Origin: Enterobacter chengduensis
GTDB lineage: Bacteria > Pseudomonadota > Gammaproteobacteria > Enterobacterales > Enterobacteriaceae
Direction of reading: 5' to 3'
DNA length: 64,000 nucleotides
Assembly: GCF_001984825.2 (NCBI RefSeq)
Contig: NZ_CP043318.1
Coordinates: 2,356,001 to 2,420,000 of the forward strand
This document shows, in pieces, positions 7,714-17,703 of this stretch; position 1 is the first letter of the stretch, and each line of letters opens with the position of its first letter. Below the pieces are notes generated by a model. It worked only from the letters and a program-made list of their open reading frames with translations, searched no databases and was not told the origin of the DNA. The position numbers were made by a program, and so were the translations under genes.

Positions 7714-9747
7714 ATGACGGCCACGAATCCCTTTTTTGACATCAGCCTGCTGCCTTACCAGGCCCCCCATTTTGATGAGATCAACGATAGCCACTATCGC
7801 CCGGCGTTCGATGAGGCGCTTCGCCAGAAGCGGGCGGACATTGACGCGATCGTTTCTCAGACCGCTGCGCCTGACTTTACCAACACCGTGCTGGCGCTGG
7901 AGAAAAGCGGCGCCATGCTCGCGCGCGTCAGCAGCGTGTTCTTCGCCATGACCTCCGCGCACACCAATCCGTATTTACAGGCGCTGGAGGAGCAGCTCTC
8001 CACCGAGCTTGCCGCGCTGGCGAACGATATCTGGCTGAATGACGTGCTGTTCGCCCGCGTGGAGAGCGTCTGGCAGGACCGCGCCGCGCTGGATGCCGAA
8101 TCCCGGCGGCTGGTCGACGAGACGTATCAGCGGTTTATTCTGGCCGGTGCGCGTCTGAATGAGACCGAAAAAGCCGAGCTGAAGACGCTGAACACCGAGG
8201 CGGCGACCCTGACCAGCCAGTTTAATCAGCGTCTGCTGGCTGCCGATAAGACGGGTGGGCTGGTGGTGGATTACGCGCACCAGCTTGACGGGCTCAGCGC
8301 CAGCGAGATTGCCGACGCGGCGCAGGCCGCCGCGGAGAGAGGGCTAAACGACCGCTGGCTGATCCCGCTTCTGAACACGACTCAGCAGCCCGCGCTTTCC
8401 GCGCTGCGCAATCGTCAGACCCGCGAAAACCTGTTCAACGCGGGCTGGACGCGCACCCAGAAAGGGGACGAAAACGACACCCGTGCGCCGATCCTTCGCC
8501 TGACGGCGCTGCGCGCGCGACAGGCTCGCCTGCTGGGCTTTAAGGACTACGCCAGCTGGAGTATCGCCGATCAGATGGCGAAAACGCCTGCCGCCGCGCT
8601 GGAATTTATGCGCGGCATCGTGCCCGCCGCCCGCGCCCGTGCGGAACGCGAGCTGGCCGACATTCAGAACGTGATTGACGACGAGCAGGGCGGCTTCACC
8701 GCGCAGGCCTGGGACTGGGCCTTTTATGCCGAGCGCGTGCGTCAGGCAAAATATGCGCTTGATGAATCACAAATCAGACCCTATTTTGCGCTCAATACCG
8801 TGCTGCAGGATGGCGTATTCTGGGCCGCAAGCCAGCTGTTTGGCATCCGCTTTGTGGAGCGCTTCGATATCCCCGTCTATCACCCGGACGTCCGCGTATG
8901 GGAAATTTTCGACCACACCGGTGAGGGCATGGCGCTCTTTTACGGCGACTTCTTTGCCCGTGATTCCAAGCAGGGCGGCGCCTGGATGGGGAATTTCATT
9001 GAGCAATCCTTCGAGTTTGCTGCCCGCCCGGTGATTTACAACGTCTGTAACTACCAAAAACCGGCTAACGGCGGCGTTGCGCTTCTCTCGTGGGATGACG
9101 TGATAACCCTGTTCCACGAGTTTGGCCATACGCTGCACGGCCTGTTTGCCAGCCAGCGCTTCGCCACGCTTTCCGGCACCAATACGCCGCGTGATTTCGT
9201 TGAGTTCCCGTCGCAAATTAACGAGCACTGGGCCAGCCATCCGCAGGTGTTTACCCACTACGCGCGCCATTACGAAACCGGTGAGCCGATGCCGGACGCC
9301 CTGCGGGAAAGCATGCTCAACGCGACCCATTTCAACAAGGGTTATGACATGACGGAGCTGCTGGGAGCCGCGCTGCTGGACATGAACTGGCACGCCATCA
9401 GTGAAGCCGTATCGGACGTTGAGGCCTTTGAAACGGCAGCGTTGCAAAAAGAGGGGCTGGATCTGCCCGCCGTACCGCCGCGCTACCGCAGCAGCTACTT
9501 TGCCCATATCTTCGGCGGCGGCTACGCGGCGGGCTATTACGCCTACCTTTGGACGCAGATGCTGGCAGACGACGGCTATCAGTGGTTTGTCGAACGGGGC
9601 GGCCTGACGCGGGAAAACGGGCAGGCATTTCGCGAGGCGATTTTGTCCCGCGGTAACAGCACGGATTTAGCCGAGCTGTATCGCCAGTGGCGCGGGCACG
9701 ATCCGAGGATCGAACCGATGCTGGAGAATCGCGGGTTGAGCGCGTAG
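7714..9747 (+). CDS. dcp: Dcp, dipeptidyl carboxypeptidase II
   Basis: 677-residue M3-family zinc metallopeptidase (E. coli Dcp about 681). The zinc-binding motif HEFGH appears in TLFHEFGHTLHG around residue 470, with the downstream glutamate in the NEHWASH segment. It releases C-terminal dipeptides and is active in the cytoplasm and periplasm without a typical signal peptide; none is seen here. AGGAG sits 7 bp before the ATG. Shares an upstream region of about 140 bp with divergent ydfG; ends at a clear intrinsic terminator. Confidence 0.96.
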   Translation: MTATNPFFDISLLPYQAPHFDEINDSHYRPAFDEALRQKRADIDAIVSQTAAPDFTNTVLALEKSGAMLARVSSVFFAMTSAHTNPYLQALEEQLSTELAALANDIWLNDVLFARVESVWQDRAALDAESRRLVDETYQRFILAGARLNETEKAELKTLNTEAATLTSQFNQRLLAADKTGGLVVDYAHQLDGLSASEIADAAQAAAERGLNDRWLIPLLNTTQQPALSALRNRQTRENLFNAGWTRTQKGDENDTRAPILRLTALRARQARLLGFKDYASWSIADQMAKTPAAALEFMRGIVPAARARAERELADIQNVIDDEQGGFTAQAWDWAFYAERVRQAKYALDESQIRPYFALNTVLQDGVFWAASQLFGIRFVERFDIPVYHPDVRVWEIFDHTGEGMALFYGDFFARDSKQGGAWMGNFIEQSFEFAARPVIYNVCNYQKPANGGVALLSWDDVITLFHEFGHTLHGLFASQRFATLSGTNTPRDFVEFPSQINEHWASHPQVFTHYARHYETGEPMPDALRESMLNATHFNKGYDMTELLGAALLDMNWHAISEAVSDVEAFETAALQKEGLDLPAVPPRYRSSYFAHIFGGGYAAGYYAYLWTQMLADDGYQWFVERGGLTRENGQAFREAILSRGNSTDLAELYRQWRGHDPRIEPMLENRGLSA

Positions 9748-9770
9748 GAAGCGTTCAGGCTGGAAGAACA

Positions 9771-9793
9771 ACCGGGCAGCGCGCCCGGTTTTT
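9771..9793 (+). terminator. Intrinsic terminator of dcp
   Basis: Stem ACCGGGC / GCCCGGT followed directly by TTTTT, 23 bp after the dcp stop. Confidence 0.85.
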
Positions 9794-10154
9794 ATCAAAA
9801 CAGCCTAAGCCTGGACTGGTCAATAAATGAACTTAATTTACATTTGTTAATCTTTTGAAATTTCTATAAATAAAATACGCCTAATTTTTCCGGTTTTCGT
9901 AAATCTCAAATTTATTATGTCTGCAAGTTTATTTTATTATTTAATTTGCTGTAAATAGGTGCATGAATAACATATAAGAATTATCCTAATTGGATGATAA
10001 ATATAATTTAATTGTGCCTAAAGTATTAATTTTCTCTGCCGATTAGCATGGGTGTGGGCATGATGGATTTCTTAATCCATTAACCACAAAAAATAAGCCG
10101 TTATTAAAATTCATCTCCAGAAGATGAACCTATGCTAATTATTAAGGAAGAGTA
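9794..10154 (+). promoter_or_regulatory. AT-rich upstream region of the chemoreceptor with sigma-28 promoter at 10019-10045
   Basis: This gap is strikingly AT-rich compared with its neighbours. At 10019-10045 it carries TAAAGTAT, 11 bp, GCCGATTA, which matches the FliA (sigma-28) consensus TAAAGTTT-N11-GCCGATAA at 14 of 16 positions with the exact spacing. Transcription would start near 10052, leaving a leader of about 100 bases before the ATG at 10155. No open frame of note was seen in it. Confidence 0.75.
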
Positions 10155-11702
10155 ATGTTTAAAAATCTCAACATCGGCACCCGGCTTACCATAGCATTTG
10201 GCGCAATTGTGGTTTTAATGTCCGTCGTCTGCGGATTGCTCTATTTGAGCTTTGACAAAGTGACGGCCGTAAGCAAGCTCAACGTCCATAGCTATAAAGT
10301 GGTCGATAATCTTCGCTCAGTCACCGAAACCCTGATCAACATGGAAACAGGTATTCGGGGTTTTGCGCTCACCGGCAACCGGGACGTTCTCGAGCCCTTC
10401 ACGCAGGGTGATGAGAGGTTTAAAAGCAAAGTAGAGGAAATTGCCGAGCTTACGCGTGATAACCCGTCGCAGCAGCAGAAATTAACTTCACTTTCCACGC
10501 TTGAAGAGGAATGGAAAAGATCATTTGCGCTGCCGTTAATCCAGCGCAGGGAGAGCGTATCCCGCGGGGGCGAGAATATGGATGCGTTTATCAATAATGT
10601 TCAGCGCAATACCGGAAAAGCCCAAATGGACGCCATGCGGGGCGTTATTCAGCAAGCGTTGAGGGATGAGTACAGCATCATGGCTGAACGTCAAACCCGA
10701 CTGGCTGAAGAACGCTTCCGAACGCGAATGATGATTGTCCTGGGAATGATTGCTGCGGTTATCACCGCGCTGCTGACGGGCATACTTCTTTCACGCAGTA
10801 TTCTCCGACCGCTAAAGCAGGCCGTAAATACGGCGAATACTATCGCTGCGGGCAATCTCACCTCAACCATACATATTACCCGTAGGGATGAAACGGGCAC
10901 GCTGCTTTCGGCGCTGGACAATATGCAGACCCAGTTGAAAACGCTCGTCACTGAAATCAAAGAGGCTGCCGCGTCGGTTGATCTCGCCGCCGGGGAGATT
11001 GAGCAGGGTAATATGGAGCTATCGTCTCGTACCGAAGAACAGGCGGCCGCGTTGCAGCAGACTGCCGCCAGCATGGAACAACTGACGATGACCGTTCGAA
11101 ACAACACCGAGGTCGCAGAGCACACGGCAACGTCTGCGAGAAAGACTGAGGCACTGGCTCGCGAAGGGGAATCTGCCGTGGGTGAGATGAGCGAAACGAT
11201 GCAAAACATTTCGGCTAATGCCCTGAAGATTAAAGAAATCACCAGCGTTATTGAAGGTATTGCTTTCCAGACAAATATCCTGGCGCTTAACGCAGCGGTT
11301 GAGGCGGCTCGTGCCGGTGAGCATGGCCGCGGCTTCGCCGTGGTGGCGACAGAAGTCAGGAGTCTCGCTCAGCGCAGCGCAACGGCGTCAAAAGAAATTG
11401 GGGCCCTGATTGAGCATGCGGTTGAGGATGTCGAAAACGGTGTGTCGGTCGCATCCAGAACGGCTGAGACGATTTTACGCGCCGCCAGCAACGTGGCTAC
11501 GCTGGCAGAAACGATGGATAGCCTTTCCATGGCCTCGGTTGAGCAAATGCAGGGCATCATGCAAATCAGCACAGCCGTCACCCAGATGGATGGCGTGACG
11601 CAGGGGAATGCGGCGCTTGTCGAGCAGTCCGCTGCGGCATCACAGGCCCTGACCGAGCAGTCAAGATCTCTGAAGCAAATGACGGAAAACTTTGCGATTT
11701 GA
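10155..11702 (+). CDS. Methyl-accepting chemotaxis protein with four-helix periplasmic sensor
   Basis: 515-residue chemoreceptor. TM1 at about 10-31, a helical periplasmic sensor (about 32-188; contains [14 protein letters not shown], the CHASE3-like hallmark), TM2 at about 190-212, HAMP to about 265, then the signalling domain whose tip [20 protein letters not shown] (about 368-387) is the conserved CheA/CheW contact. The C terminus ends MTENFAI without the NWETF pentapeptide, so CheR would not be tethered and adaptation probably depends on high-abundance receptors. The ligand is unknown. A sigma-28 promoter precedes it, which supports a motility role. It has no obvious E. coli orthologue. 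Confidence 0.93.
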   Translation: MFKNLNIGTRLTIAFGAIVVLMSVVCGLLYLSFDKVTAVSKLNVHSYKVVDNLRSVTETLINMETGIRGFALTGNRDVLEPFTQGDERFKSKVEEIAELTRDNPSQQQKLTSLSTLEEEWKRSFALPLIQRRESVSRGGENMDAFINNVQRNTGKAQMDAMRGVIQQALRDEYSIMAERQTRLAEERFRTRMMIVLGMIAAVITALLTGILLSRSILRPLKQAVNTANTIAAGNLTSTIHITRRDETGTLLSALDNMQTQLKTLVTEIKEAAASVDLAAGEIEQGNMELSSRTEEQAAALQQTAASMEQLTMTVRNNTEVAEHTATSARKTEALAREGESAVGEMSETMQNISANALKIKEITSVIEGIAFQTNILALNAAVEAARAGEHGRGFAVVATEVRSLAQRSATASKEIGALIEHAVEDVENGVSVASRTAETILRAASNVATLAETMDSLSMASVEQMQGIMQISTAVTQMDGVTQGNAALVEQSAAASQALTEQSRSLKQMTENFAI

Positions 11703-11764
11703 GCAGCAAAAGCACAGTTTTACGGTAACGCTCCAGCGTTTTAAACACGCATATTAATCGCACC

Positions 11765-11802
11765 TTAACGGGGACGCATCATTAAAAGGACGTCCCCGTT
11801 AA
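11765..11802. terminator. Long hairpin after the chemoreceptor
   Basis: Perfect 12-bp inverted repeat TTAACGGGGACG / CGTCCCCGTTAA with a 14-base loop, 62 bp past the chemoreceptor stop. The trailing TTAATAG is only weakly T-rich. Confidence 0.55.
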
Positions 11803-11889
11803 TAGAGAGAAAAATAGCCGTGCGCCAGTGACAATAAAAAAATACGGTCTACGATTTCGTAGGATGAAAAATTTATAATGGAGTTTCCA

Positions 11890-11988
11890 ATGGTGATTGC
11901 CGTAATGACGGTTTTACTCGTTCTGCTGATGATTCCAGCGGCTATTCACATTTTGCTGCAGCTCGTGGGGGGATGGTGTGACATGTAG
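11890..11988 (+). CDS. Putative 32-residue membrane peptide
   Basis: Short open frame starting ATG at 11890 with GGAG six bases before it; an in-frame ATG at 11878 would add four residues but has a poorer site. The peptide begins MVIAVMTVLLVLLMIPAAIH and continues hydrophobic to a short GGWCDM tail, so nearly all of it could be one transmembrane helix. I do not recognise it. Enteric bacteria encode many such single-helix peptides that bind transporters or kinases, but no role is assigned here. The good ribosome site and codon pattern are the only support. Confidence 0.5.
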   Translation: MVIAVMTVLLVLLMIPAAIHILLQLVGGWCDM

Positions 11989-12125
11989 CCTCCCACGTTA
12001 ATCCCTCTCAAGTCGTCATTTGATTTTCAAAAAGCACCGCTAAACTGCATCTTTAATTTTATTGTGCGATCGTCTGGCTGCGGGTCGTCGCAGAACGCGA
12101 GCCGGATACCTTACAGGCAGGAAGT

Positions 12126-13331
12126 ATGTCTCTTCGTTCGCTGCGGGCATTATGCCTGACCAGTTTTTTTATCGCGGATGTTCGCGACGGGCTCGGGCCT
12201 TTTCTCGGTATTTTTCTGACCGAACGCCGCTGGACCCCGGATGATATCGGCATCCTGATGACGGCAGGTGGGCTGGCGGGACTGCTGGCTACGCTACCTG
12301 CGGGGGTCATCACCGACACTTCCCGGAACAAACGCGCGGTGCTGGCGCTGCTGTGCATGTTGATCACGCTGAGCACGCTGCTGCTCTGGTTTAGCCAGCA
12401 GACCAGCGTTGTCGCCGTCTCGCAGATGGTTACGGGTATCTGCGCGGCGTTTGTCGGTCCGCTGATCGCGGGGATTACGCTGGGCCTGACCGGCCAGGGC
12501 GGGTTCAGCGCGCAGATGGGTAAAAACGAGGCGTTCAATCACGGCGGCAATTTCGTCACCGCACTGCTAGCGGGCGGCATTGCCTGGTACTGGGGCGTCG
12601 GGGGCATTTTCCTGCTGATGACCTGCACCACGCTGCTCACGCTGTGCGCTTTGCTTGCCATACGCAACCGGGATATCGATAACGACGCGGCGCGAGGGCT
12701 TTCCTCCTCGAGGAGCGCTCCGGTTCCCGGCTTTACCGTGCTGATTAAAAACCGGGCGCTGTTTGTGACCGGGCTGACGCTGCTGCTGTTCCACCTGGCG
12801 AACGCCGCGCTGCTGCCGATGCTGAGCATGAGGGTGGCCTCGGCGCCCGCCGCGATCAACCCCGGCCTGTATGCGGCAGGCACCGTCATCATCTCGCAGG
12901 CCGTGATGATCCCCGTCGCCCTCTGGGTTGCCCACCGAATAGACCGCTACGGCTACTGGCGCCTGATTATGCTGGCCCTGCTGGTGATGCCGGTGCGCGC
13001 GGCGCTGGCTGCCTCTACGGACGCACCGTTAATGATGATCCCGGTACAGATTCTTGACGGCCTGGCCGCGGGGATCCTGGGCGTTGTGGTTCCCTCATTT
13101 ATCGTGGTGCTGTTGCGCGGAAGCGGCCACGTCAATGCCGGGCAGAGTGTGGTGATGCTGATGCAGGGGGTTGGGGCATCCTTGAGCCCGGCGTTAACCG
13201 GCACGATTGCCGGGCATTACTCCTTTGCGACGGCATTCAGCGTTCTGAGCGCGATTGCGCTGGCGGCCGTCCTGATCTGGTGGCGCGTTGCGCATCGCAG
13301 CTGGGAAACAAACGCGCCGGGCGAGGTATAG
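12126..13331 (+). CDS. MFS transporter, drug/metabolite type
   Basis: 401-residue inner-membrane protein of the major facilitator superfamily with about twelve predicted helices. The loop 2-3 signature is degenerate (GVITDTSRNKRA); an arginine-rich DVRDGLGPFLG segment lies in helix 1. AGGAAGT precedes the ATG. It is convergent with ldhA in the place where E. coli has hslJ. The substrate is not predictable from sequence; efflux is more likely than uptake given its similarity to drug:H+ antiporter-type proteins. Confidence 0.82.
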   Translation: MSLRSLRALCLTSFFIADVRDGLGPFLGIFLTERRWTPDDIGILMTAGGLAGLLATLPAGVITDTSRNKRAVLALLCMLITLSTLLLWFSQQTSVVAVSQMVTGICAAFVGPLIAGITLGLTGQGGFSAQMGKNEAFNHGGNFVTALLAGGIAWYWGVGGIFLLMTCTTLLTLCALLAIRNRDIDNDAARGLSSSRSAPVPGFTVLIKNRALFVTGLTLLLFHLANAALLPMLSMRVASAPAAINPGLYAAGTVIISQAVMIPVALWVAHRIDRYGYWRLIMLALLVMPVRAALAASTDAPLMMIPVQILDGLAAGILGVVVPSFIVVLLRGSGHVNAGQSVVMLMQGVGASLSPALTGTIAGHYSFATAFSVLSAIALAAVLIWWRVAHRSWETNAPGEV

Positions 13332-13350
13332 ACGCCACCCGGCGTGGGGG

Positions 13351-14340
13351 TTAAGCCAGTTCGTTAGGGCAGGTTTCACCCTTTTCCAGCTGCTGCAGGT
13401 TACCCAGCGTGGTTTCTGAAATGCTGATCAGCGCTTCCGCCGTCAAGAACGCCTGGTGGCCGGTAAACAGCACGTTATGGCAGGCAGACAGGCGGCGGAA
13501 CACGTCGTCCTGAATCACGTCGTTAGACTTGTCTTCAAAGAACAGATCGCGTTCGTTCTCGTACACGTCCATGCCCAGCGCGCCAATTTTCTGGGTTTTC
13601 AGCGCTTCGATAGCGGCCTGAGAGTCAACCAGCCCGCCGCGGCTGGTGTTGATGATCATGACGCCGTCTTTCATCTGGTCAAACGCCGCCTGGTTAAGCA
13701 GGTGGTAGTTTTCCGGCGTCAGCGGGCAGTGCAGGGAGATCACGTCAGACTGCGAGAGCAGGGTCGGCAGGTCAACGTATTCCACGCCCAGTTCCAGCGC
13801 TGCGGCGCTTGGGTACGGATCGAACGCCAGCAGACGCATGCCGAAGCCTTTCAGGATGCGCAGTGCCGCCACGCCAATTTTACCGGTGCCGATCACCCCT
13901 GCGGTTTTGCCGTACATGGTAAAACCGGTCAGCCCTTCTAGGGAGAAATTGGCGTCACGGGTGCGCTGATAAGCGCGGTGAATACGACGGTTGAGGGACA
14001 TCATCATGCCGATCGCATGTTCCGCGACCGCTTCAGGGGAGTAGGCCGGAACGCGCACCACCTTCAGACCCAGCTCTTTCGCCGCGTCGAGGTCCACGTT
14101 ATTAAAGCCCGCGCAGCGCAGGGCGATGTACTTCACCCCGTGTTTTTTCAACTCTTCCAGCACCGGGCGACTGCCGTCGTCGTTAACAAAAATGCAGACG
14201 CCTTCACAGCCGTGCGCCGTTTTGGCGGTTTTTTCGGACAGCAGAAAGTCGAAAAATTCAAGTTCAAACCCGTTAGCCTCGTTTACATGTTGCAGATACT
14301 TTTTGTCGTACTGCTTTGTGCTGTATACCGCGAGTTTCAT
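13351..14340 (-). CDS. ldhA: LdhA, fermentative D-lactate dehydrogenase
   Basis: 329-residue NADH-dependent enzyme reducing pyruvate to D-lactate, the same length as E. coli LdhA. The nucleotide motif GTGKIG lies at about 152, and the catalytic Arg, Glu and His lie in NTSRGGLVD, DVYENE and LFTGHQAF. GGAG is 8 bp before the ATG. It is divergent from ydbH across a 210-bp AT-rich region. The neighbours on the ydbH side are as in E. coli. Confidence 0.97.
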   Translation of the reverse strand: MKLAVYSTKQYDKKYLQHVNEANGFELEFFDFLLSEKTAKTAHGCEGVCIFVNDDGSRPVLEELKKHGVKYIALRCAGFNNVDLDAAKELGLKVVRVPAYSPEAVAEHAIGMMMSLNRRIHRAYQRTRDANFSLEGLTGFTMYGKTAGVIGTGKIGVAALRILKGFGMRLLAFDPYPSAAALELGVEYVDLPTLLSQSDVISLHCPLTPENYHLLNQAAFDQMKDGVMIINTSRGGLVDSQAAIEALKTQKIGALGMDVYENERDLFFEDKSNDVIQDDVFRRLSACHNVLFTGHQAFLTAEALISISETTLGNLQQLEKGETCPNELA

Positions 14341-14550
14341 AAGACTTTCTCCAGTGATTTTGCATTCACGTTAGCATGATTAAAATTATCTTACAATTTC
14401 TAAAATATTATTGAATTCAATAAGTTCTATGAATTATTCTAGAGCATCTATCCTTAAAAATGGCATTTCCTTCAACTGACTGGCTAAACATGCGACAATG
14501 ATCGGCACTGTCGGCTTAATTCTTTCGTTAAATCAGGATATTAACTGCCC

Positions 14551-17190
14551 ATGAAGGGTAAATACAAAGCCGCACTTGCGCTTTTACTGCTGTTCATTTT
14601 ATTGCCGCTGACGCTGCTGATGACGCTCGCCCAGTGGGTGCCGACGCTCGCCGGGATCTGGCTTCCCGTCGGGACGCGCATCGCGTTTGAAGAGAGTCCG
14701 AAGCTTACCCGCCACGCGCTGAAAATCCCCGATCTCCGCTACCTGGTTGAAGAGTGCGAGATTGCCCGCATCGAGAACGTGACGCTGTCACATCCAAGCC
14801 GCTGGCAGCTGGATATCGGCGCGCTGGATCTTAACGCCGTCTGCCTCAGCAAAATTCCCCAGTCAGCGCCCTCAACGGTCGCCCCCAAAACGCTGGCGCA
14901 GTGGCAGGCGGTGTTACCCAATACCTGGCTCACGGTTCACCGTCTGACGCTGTCGCCCTGGCAGCAGTGGCAGGGCGAGCTTAAGGCGTCGCTGACCCCG
15001 TCCATGCAGGAGATCGCCTATAAAGGCGAACAGGTCAGCATCAAAGGCACGCTTCGCGGCCAGACGCTCTCGGTCAGCCAGTTCGATGTACAGCTCCCCG
15101 ACCAGCCTCAGCCCGTTAAGCTGGTGGGCGAGTTTACCCTGCCGCTGGTGCCGGACGGCGTGCCGGTGAAAGGCCACGCGGTGGCGACCTTTAACGTGCC
15201 ACAGTTGACGTCTCTGGTCGATGCCGATCTGGACTGGGAAGGCAATCAGGGACAGCTGGTAGTGATGGCGCGGGACAACCCCGATCCGCTGCTCGACCTG
15301 CCGTGGCAGATCGCGGCGGAGCAGCTGAACATCAGCGACGGGCGCTGGAACTGGGATCTCTCGGGGATGCCGCTGAGCGGGCGGGTGTCCCTTCGCGCCG
15401 ACAACTGGCAGCAGGGGCTGGAGAAAACCACCCTGACCGGACGACTGAACGTGTTGACGCAGGGCGATGCGGGGAAAGGCAACGCGGTACTGAATATTGG
15501 GCCCGGCAGGCTCAGCATGGAAAACAGCGACATGCCCCTGCACCTCAGCGGCGAGGCGAAGCAAAACGATCTTATTCTTTACGCCAAACTGCCCGCAACG
15601 CTAACCGGCAGCCTGTATGACCCGCAGCTGGCCTTTGAGCCGGGCGCGCTGCTTCGCTCGCGCGGGCGGATCATTAACTCGCTCGATATCGATGAAATCC
15701 GCTGGCCGCTGGCGGGCGTGAAGCTCACCCAGAAGGGCGTGGACGGCCGCCTGCAGGCGATTTTGCGCGCCCACGAGAACGAGATGGGCGATTTTGAACT
15801 CCACCTGGACGGCCAGGCCAGCGACTTTTTACCCGACAGCGGCCTGTGGCAGTGGCGCTACTGGGGGAAAGGCGGGTTTACGCCGATGCATGCCCGCTGG
15901 GATGTTGCCGGGAAAGGCGAGTGGCGCGACAACCTTATTGAGCTGACGGCGCTCTCCACCGGTTTTGACAAGCTGCAGTACGGCACGATGGAGGTCAGCA
16001 AGCCGCGCCTGGCGCTGGAAAAACCGGTGCGCTGGTTCCGTGACCCCGAGAAACCCACCTTCAGCGGCGCGCTGTCGCTGAATGCCGGGCAAACCCGCTT
16101 CTCCGGCGGCAGCGTATTGCCGCCCTCGGTCCTGACCTTTAGCGTCGACGGCACCGACCCGACGGTGTTCCAGTTTAAGGGCGATCTCCATGCGGACAGC
16201 ATCGGCCCGGTGCAGGTGAACGGCCGCTGGGACGGCGAACGTCTTCGCGGGCAGGCCTGGTGGCCAAAACAGTCGCTCACCGTCTTCCAGCCTCTGATCC
16301 CGCCGGACTGGAAAATGACGCTGCGCGACGGGGAGCTTTATGCCCAGGTCGCCTTCTCGGCGGCGGCCGATCAGGGCTTTGAGGCGGGCGGGCACGGCGT
16401 GCTGAAATCCGGCAGCGCCTGGATGCCGGATAACCAGATTAACGGCGTCGATTTTGTGCTGCCGTTCCGCTTCAGCGAGGGCACCTGGTCTCTCGGCACG
16501 CGCGGTCCGGTCACGCTGCGCATCGGCGAAGTGGTCAACCTGGTGACCGCGCGCAACATTACCGCGGATTTACAGGGCGATTATCCCTGGACGGAGGACA
16601 ATCCGCTGCTGCTCACCAACGTGAAGGTAGAAACCCTGGGCGGGAAAATCACCATGCAGCAGTTGCGGATGCCGCAGCACGATCCGGCCCTGCTGCGCGT
16701 GGACAATATCTCCACAAGCGAGCTGATAAGCGCCGTTAACCCGAAACAGTTTGCCATGTCAGGCCCGGTGAGCGGAGCGCTGCCGTTCTGGCTGGATAAT
16801 GAAAAATGGATCATCAAGGATGGCTGGCTGACCAACCCGGGGCCCATGACGCTGCGCATCGACAAAGATACCGCGGACGCCATCGTGGAAGATAATATGG
16901 TGGCGGGCGCGGCGATTAACTGGCTCCGCTATATGGAAATTTCGCGTTCGTGGACGAGAATCAATTTAGATAACCTGGGTGAATTAACCATGCAGGCGAC
17001 CATCAAGGGGACCAGCCGGGTGGATGGCAAAAGCAGCTCCGTCAACCTGAACTACACCCATGACGAAAATGTGTTTACCCTCTGGCGCAGCCTGCGTTTT
17101 GGGGACAACCTGCAAACCTGGTTTGAGCAACACGCGGCGATACCTGCTCCCCGCAGTTCGACCGGCAAGGAAAGTGAGGAACAACAATGA
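14551..17190 (+). CDS. ydbH: YdbH, AsmA-like intermembrane phospholipid transport protein
   Basis: 879 residues, with an N-terminal signal-anchor (about 7-28) and a long periplasmic beta-rich body typical of the AsmA/TamB superfamily (dicarboxylate-like DUF748 region). In E. coli YdbH works redundantly with TamB and YhdP to move phospholipids across the periplasm to the outer membrane, with YnbE as its outer-membrane partner. Its stop overlaps ynbE by 4 bp, and ydbL follows, so the three form one operon as in E. coli. Only a weak AGGA element is seen upstream of the ATG. Confidence 0.94.
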   Translation: MKGKYKAALALLLLFILLPLTLLMTLAQWVPTLAGIWLPVGTRIAFEESPKLTRHALKIPDLRYLVEECEIARIENVTLSHPSRWQLDIGALDLNAVCLSKIPQSAPSTVAPKTLAQWQAVLPNTWLTVHRLTLSPWQQWQGELKASLTPSMQEIAYKGEQVSIKGTLRGQTLSVSQFDVQLPDQPQPVKLVGEFTLPLVPDGVPVKGHAVATFNVPQLTSLVDADLDWEGNQGQLVVMARDNPDPLLDLPWQIAAEQLNISDGRWNWDLSGMPLSGRVSLRADNWQQGLEKTTLTGRLNVLTQGDAGKGNAVLNIGPGRLSMENSDMPLHLSGEAKQNDLILYAKLPATLTGSLYDPQLAFEPGALLRSRGRIINSLDIDEIRWPLAGVKLTQKGVDGRLQAILRAHENEMGDFELHLDGQASDFLPDSGLWQWRYWGKGGFTPMHARWDVAGKGEWRDNLIELTALSTGFDKLQYGTMEVSKPRLALEKPVRWFRDPEKPTFSGALSLNAGQTRFSGGSVLPPSVLTFSVDGTDPTVFQFKGDLHADSIGPVQVNGRWDGERLRGQAWWPKQSLTVFQPLIPPDWKMTLRDGELYAQVAFSAAADQGFEAGGHGVLKSGSAWMPDNQINGVDFVLPFRFSEGTWSLGTRGPVTLRIGEVVNLVTARNITADLQGDYPWTEDNPLLLTNVKVETLGGKITMQQLRMPQHDPALLRVDNISTSELISAVNPKQFAMSGPVSGALPFWLDNEKWIIKDGWLTNPGPMTLRIDKDTADAIVEDNMVAGAAINWLRYMEISRSWTRINLDNLGELTMQATIKGTSRVDGKSSSVNLNYTHDENVFTLWRSLRFGDNLQTWFEQHAAIPAPRSSTGKESEEQQ

Positions 17191-17378
17191 AAAAGATGGC
17201 TGGTGCGCTCACCGTTGCCGCTGCCGCGCTACTGACCGGCTGTACGCCGCGTATCGAAGTCGCTGCGCCAAAGGAGCCGATTACCATCAATATGAATGTC
17301 AAAATCGAACATGAGATCCATATTAAGGTCGATAAAGACGTTGAAACCCTGCTGAAATCGCGCAGCGATCTGTTCTGA
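17187..17378 (+). CDS. ynbE: YnbE, outer-membrane lipoprotein partner of YdbH
   Basis: 63-residue lipoprotein: signal peptide ending in the lipobox LLTGC (cysteine near residue 19), then a short beta-prone mature part containing ITINMNVKIEHEIHIKVDKD. In E. coli YnbE oligomerises in the outer membrane and joins the C terminus of YdbH to complete the bridge. ATGA overlap with ydbH indicates translational coupling. Confidence 0.92.
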   Translation: MKKMAGALTVAAAALLTGCTPRIEVAAPKEPITINMNVKIEHEIHIKVDKDVETLLKSRSDLF

Positions 17379-17385
17379 GGATGCC

Positions 17386-17703
17386 ATGAAACGATTAGCT
17401 CTGATTTTACTGGCGCTGGGGATGAACGTGCAGGCGGCTACGCTGACCTTAAGCGATGCCCGGGCGCAGGGGCGCGTGGGGGAAACCCTCAGCGGTTATC
17501 TTGCTCCGATCCAACAGGATGCGGAAACGCTGGCGCTGGTCAATCGCATCAACGCGGCGCGCACGGAGAGCTATCAGAAGCTGGCCGACAGCAATAATTT
17601 GCCGGTTGATGAAGTGGCCAAAATGGCGGGTCAAAAGCTGGTTGCCCGCGCGCAGCCGGGCGAATACGTGAAGGGGATTAACGGCAAATGGCTGAAAAAA
17701 TAG
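17386..17703 (+). CDS. ydbL: YdbL, periplasmic partner of the YdbH-YnbE bridge
   Basis: 105-residue DUF1318 protein with a cleavable signal peptide ending near VQAA and an all-helical mature part. In E. coli YdbL is proposed to act as a chaperone that controls YnbE assembly. It starts 7 bp after ynbE. An ATG 5 bp upstream is in another frame and is not used. Confidence 0.92.
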   Translation: MKRLALILLALGMNVQAATLTLSDARAQGRVGETLSGYLAPIQQDAETLALVNRINAARTESYQKLADSNNLPVDEVAKMAGQKLVARAQPGEYVKGINGKWLKK

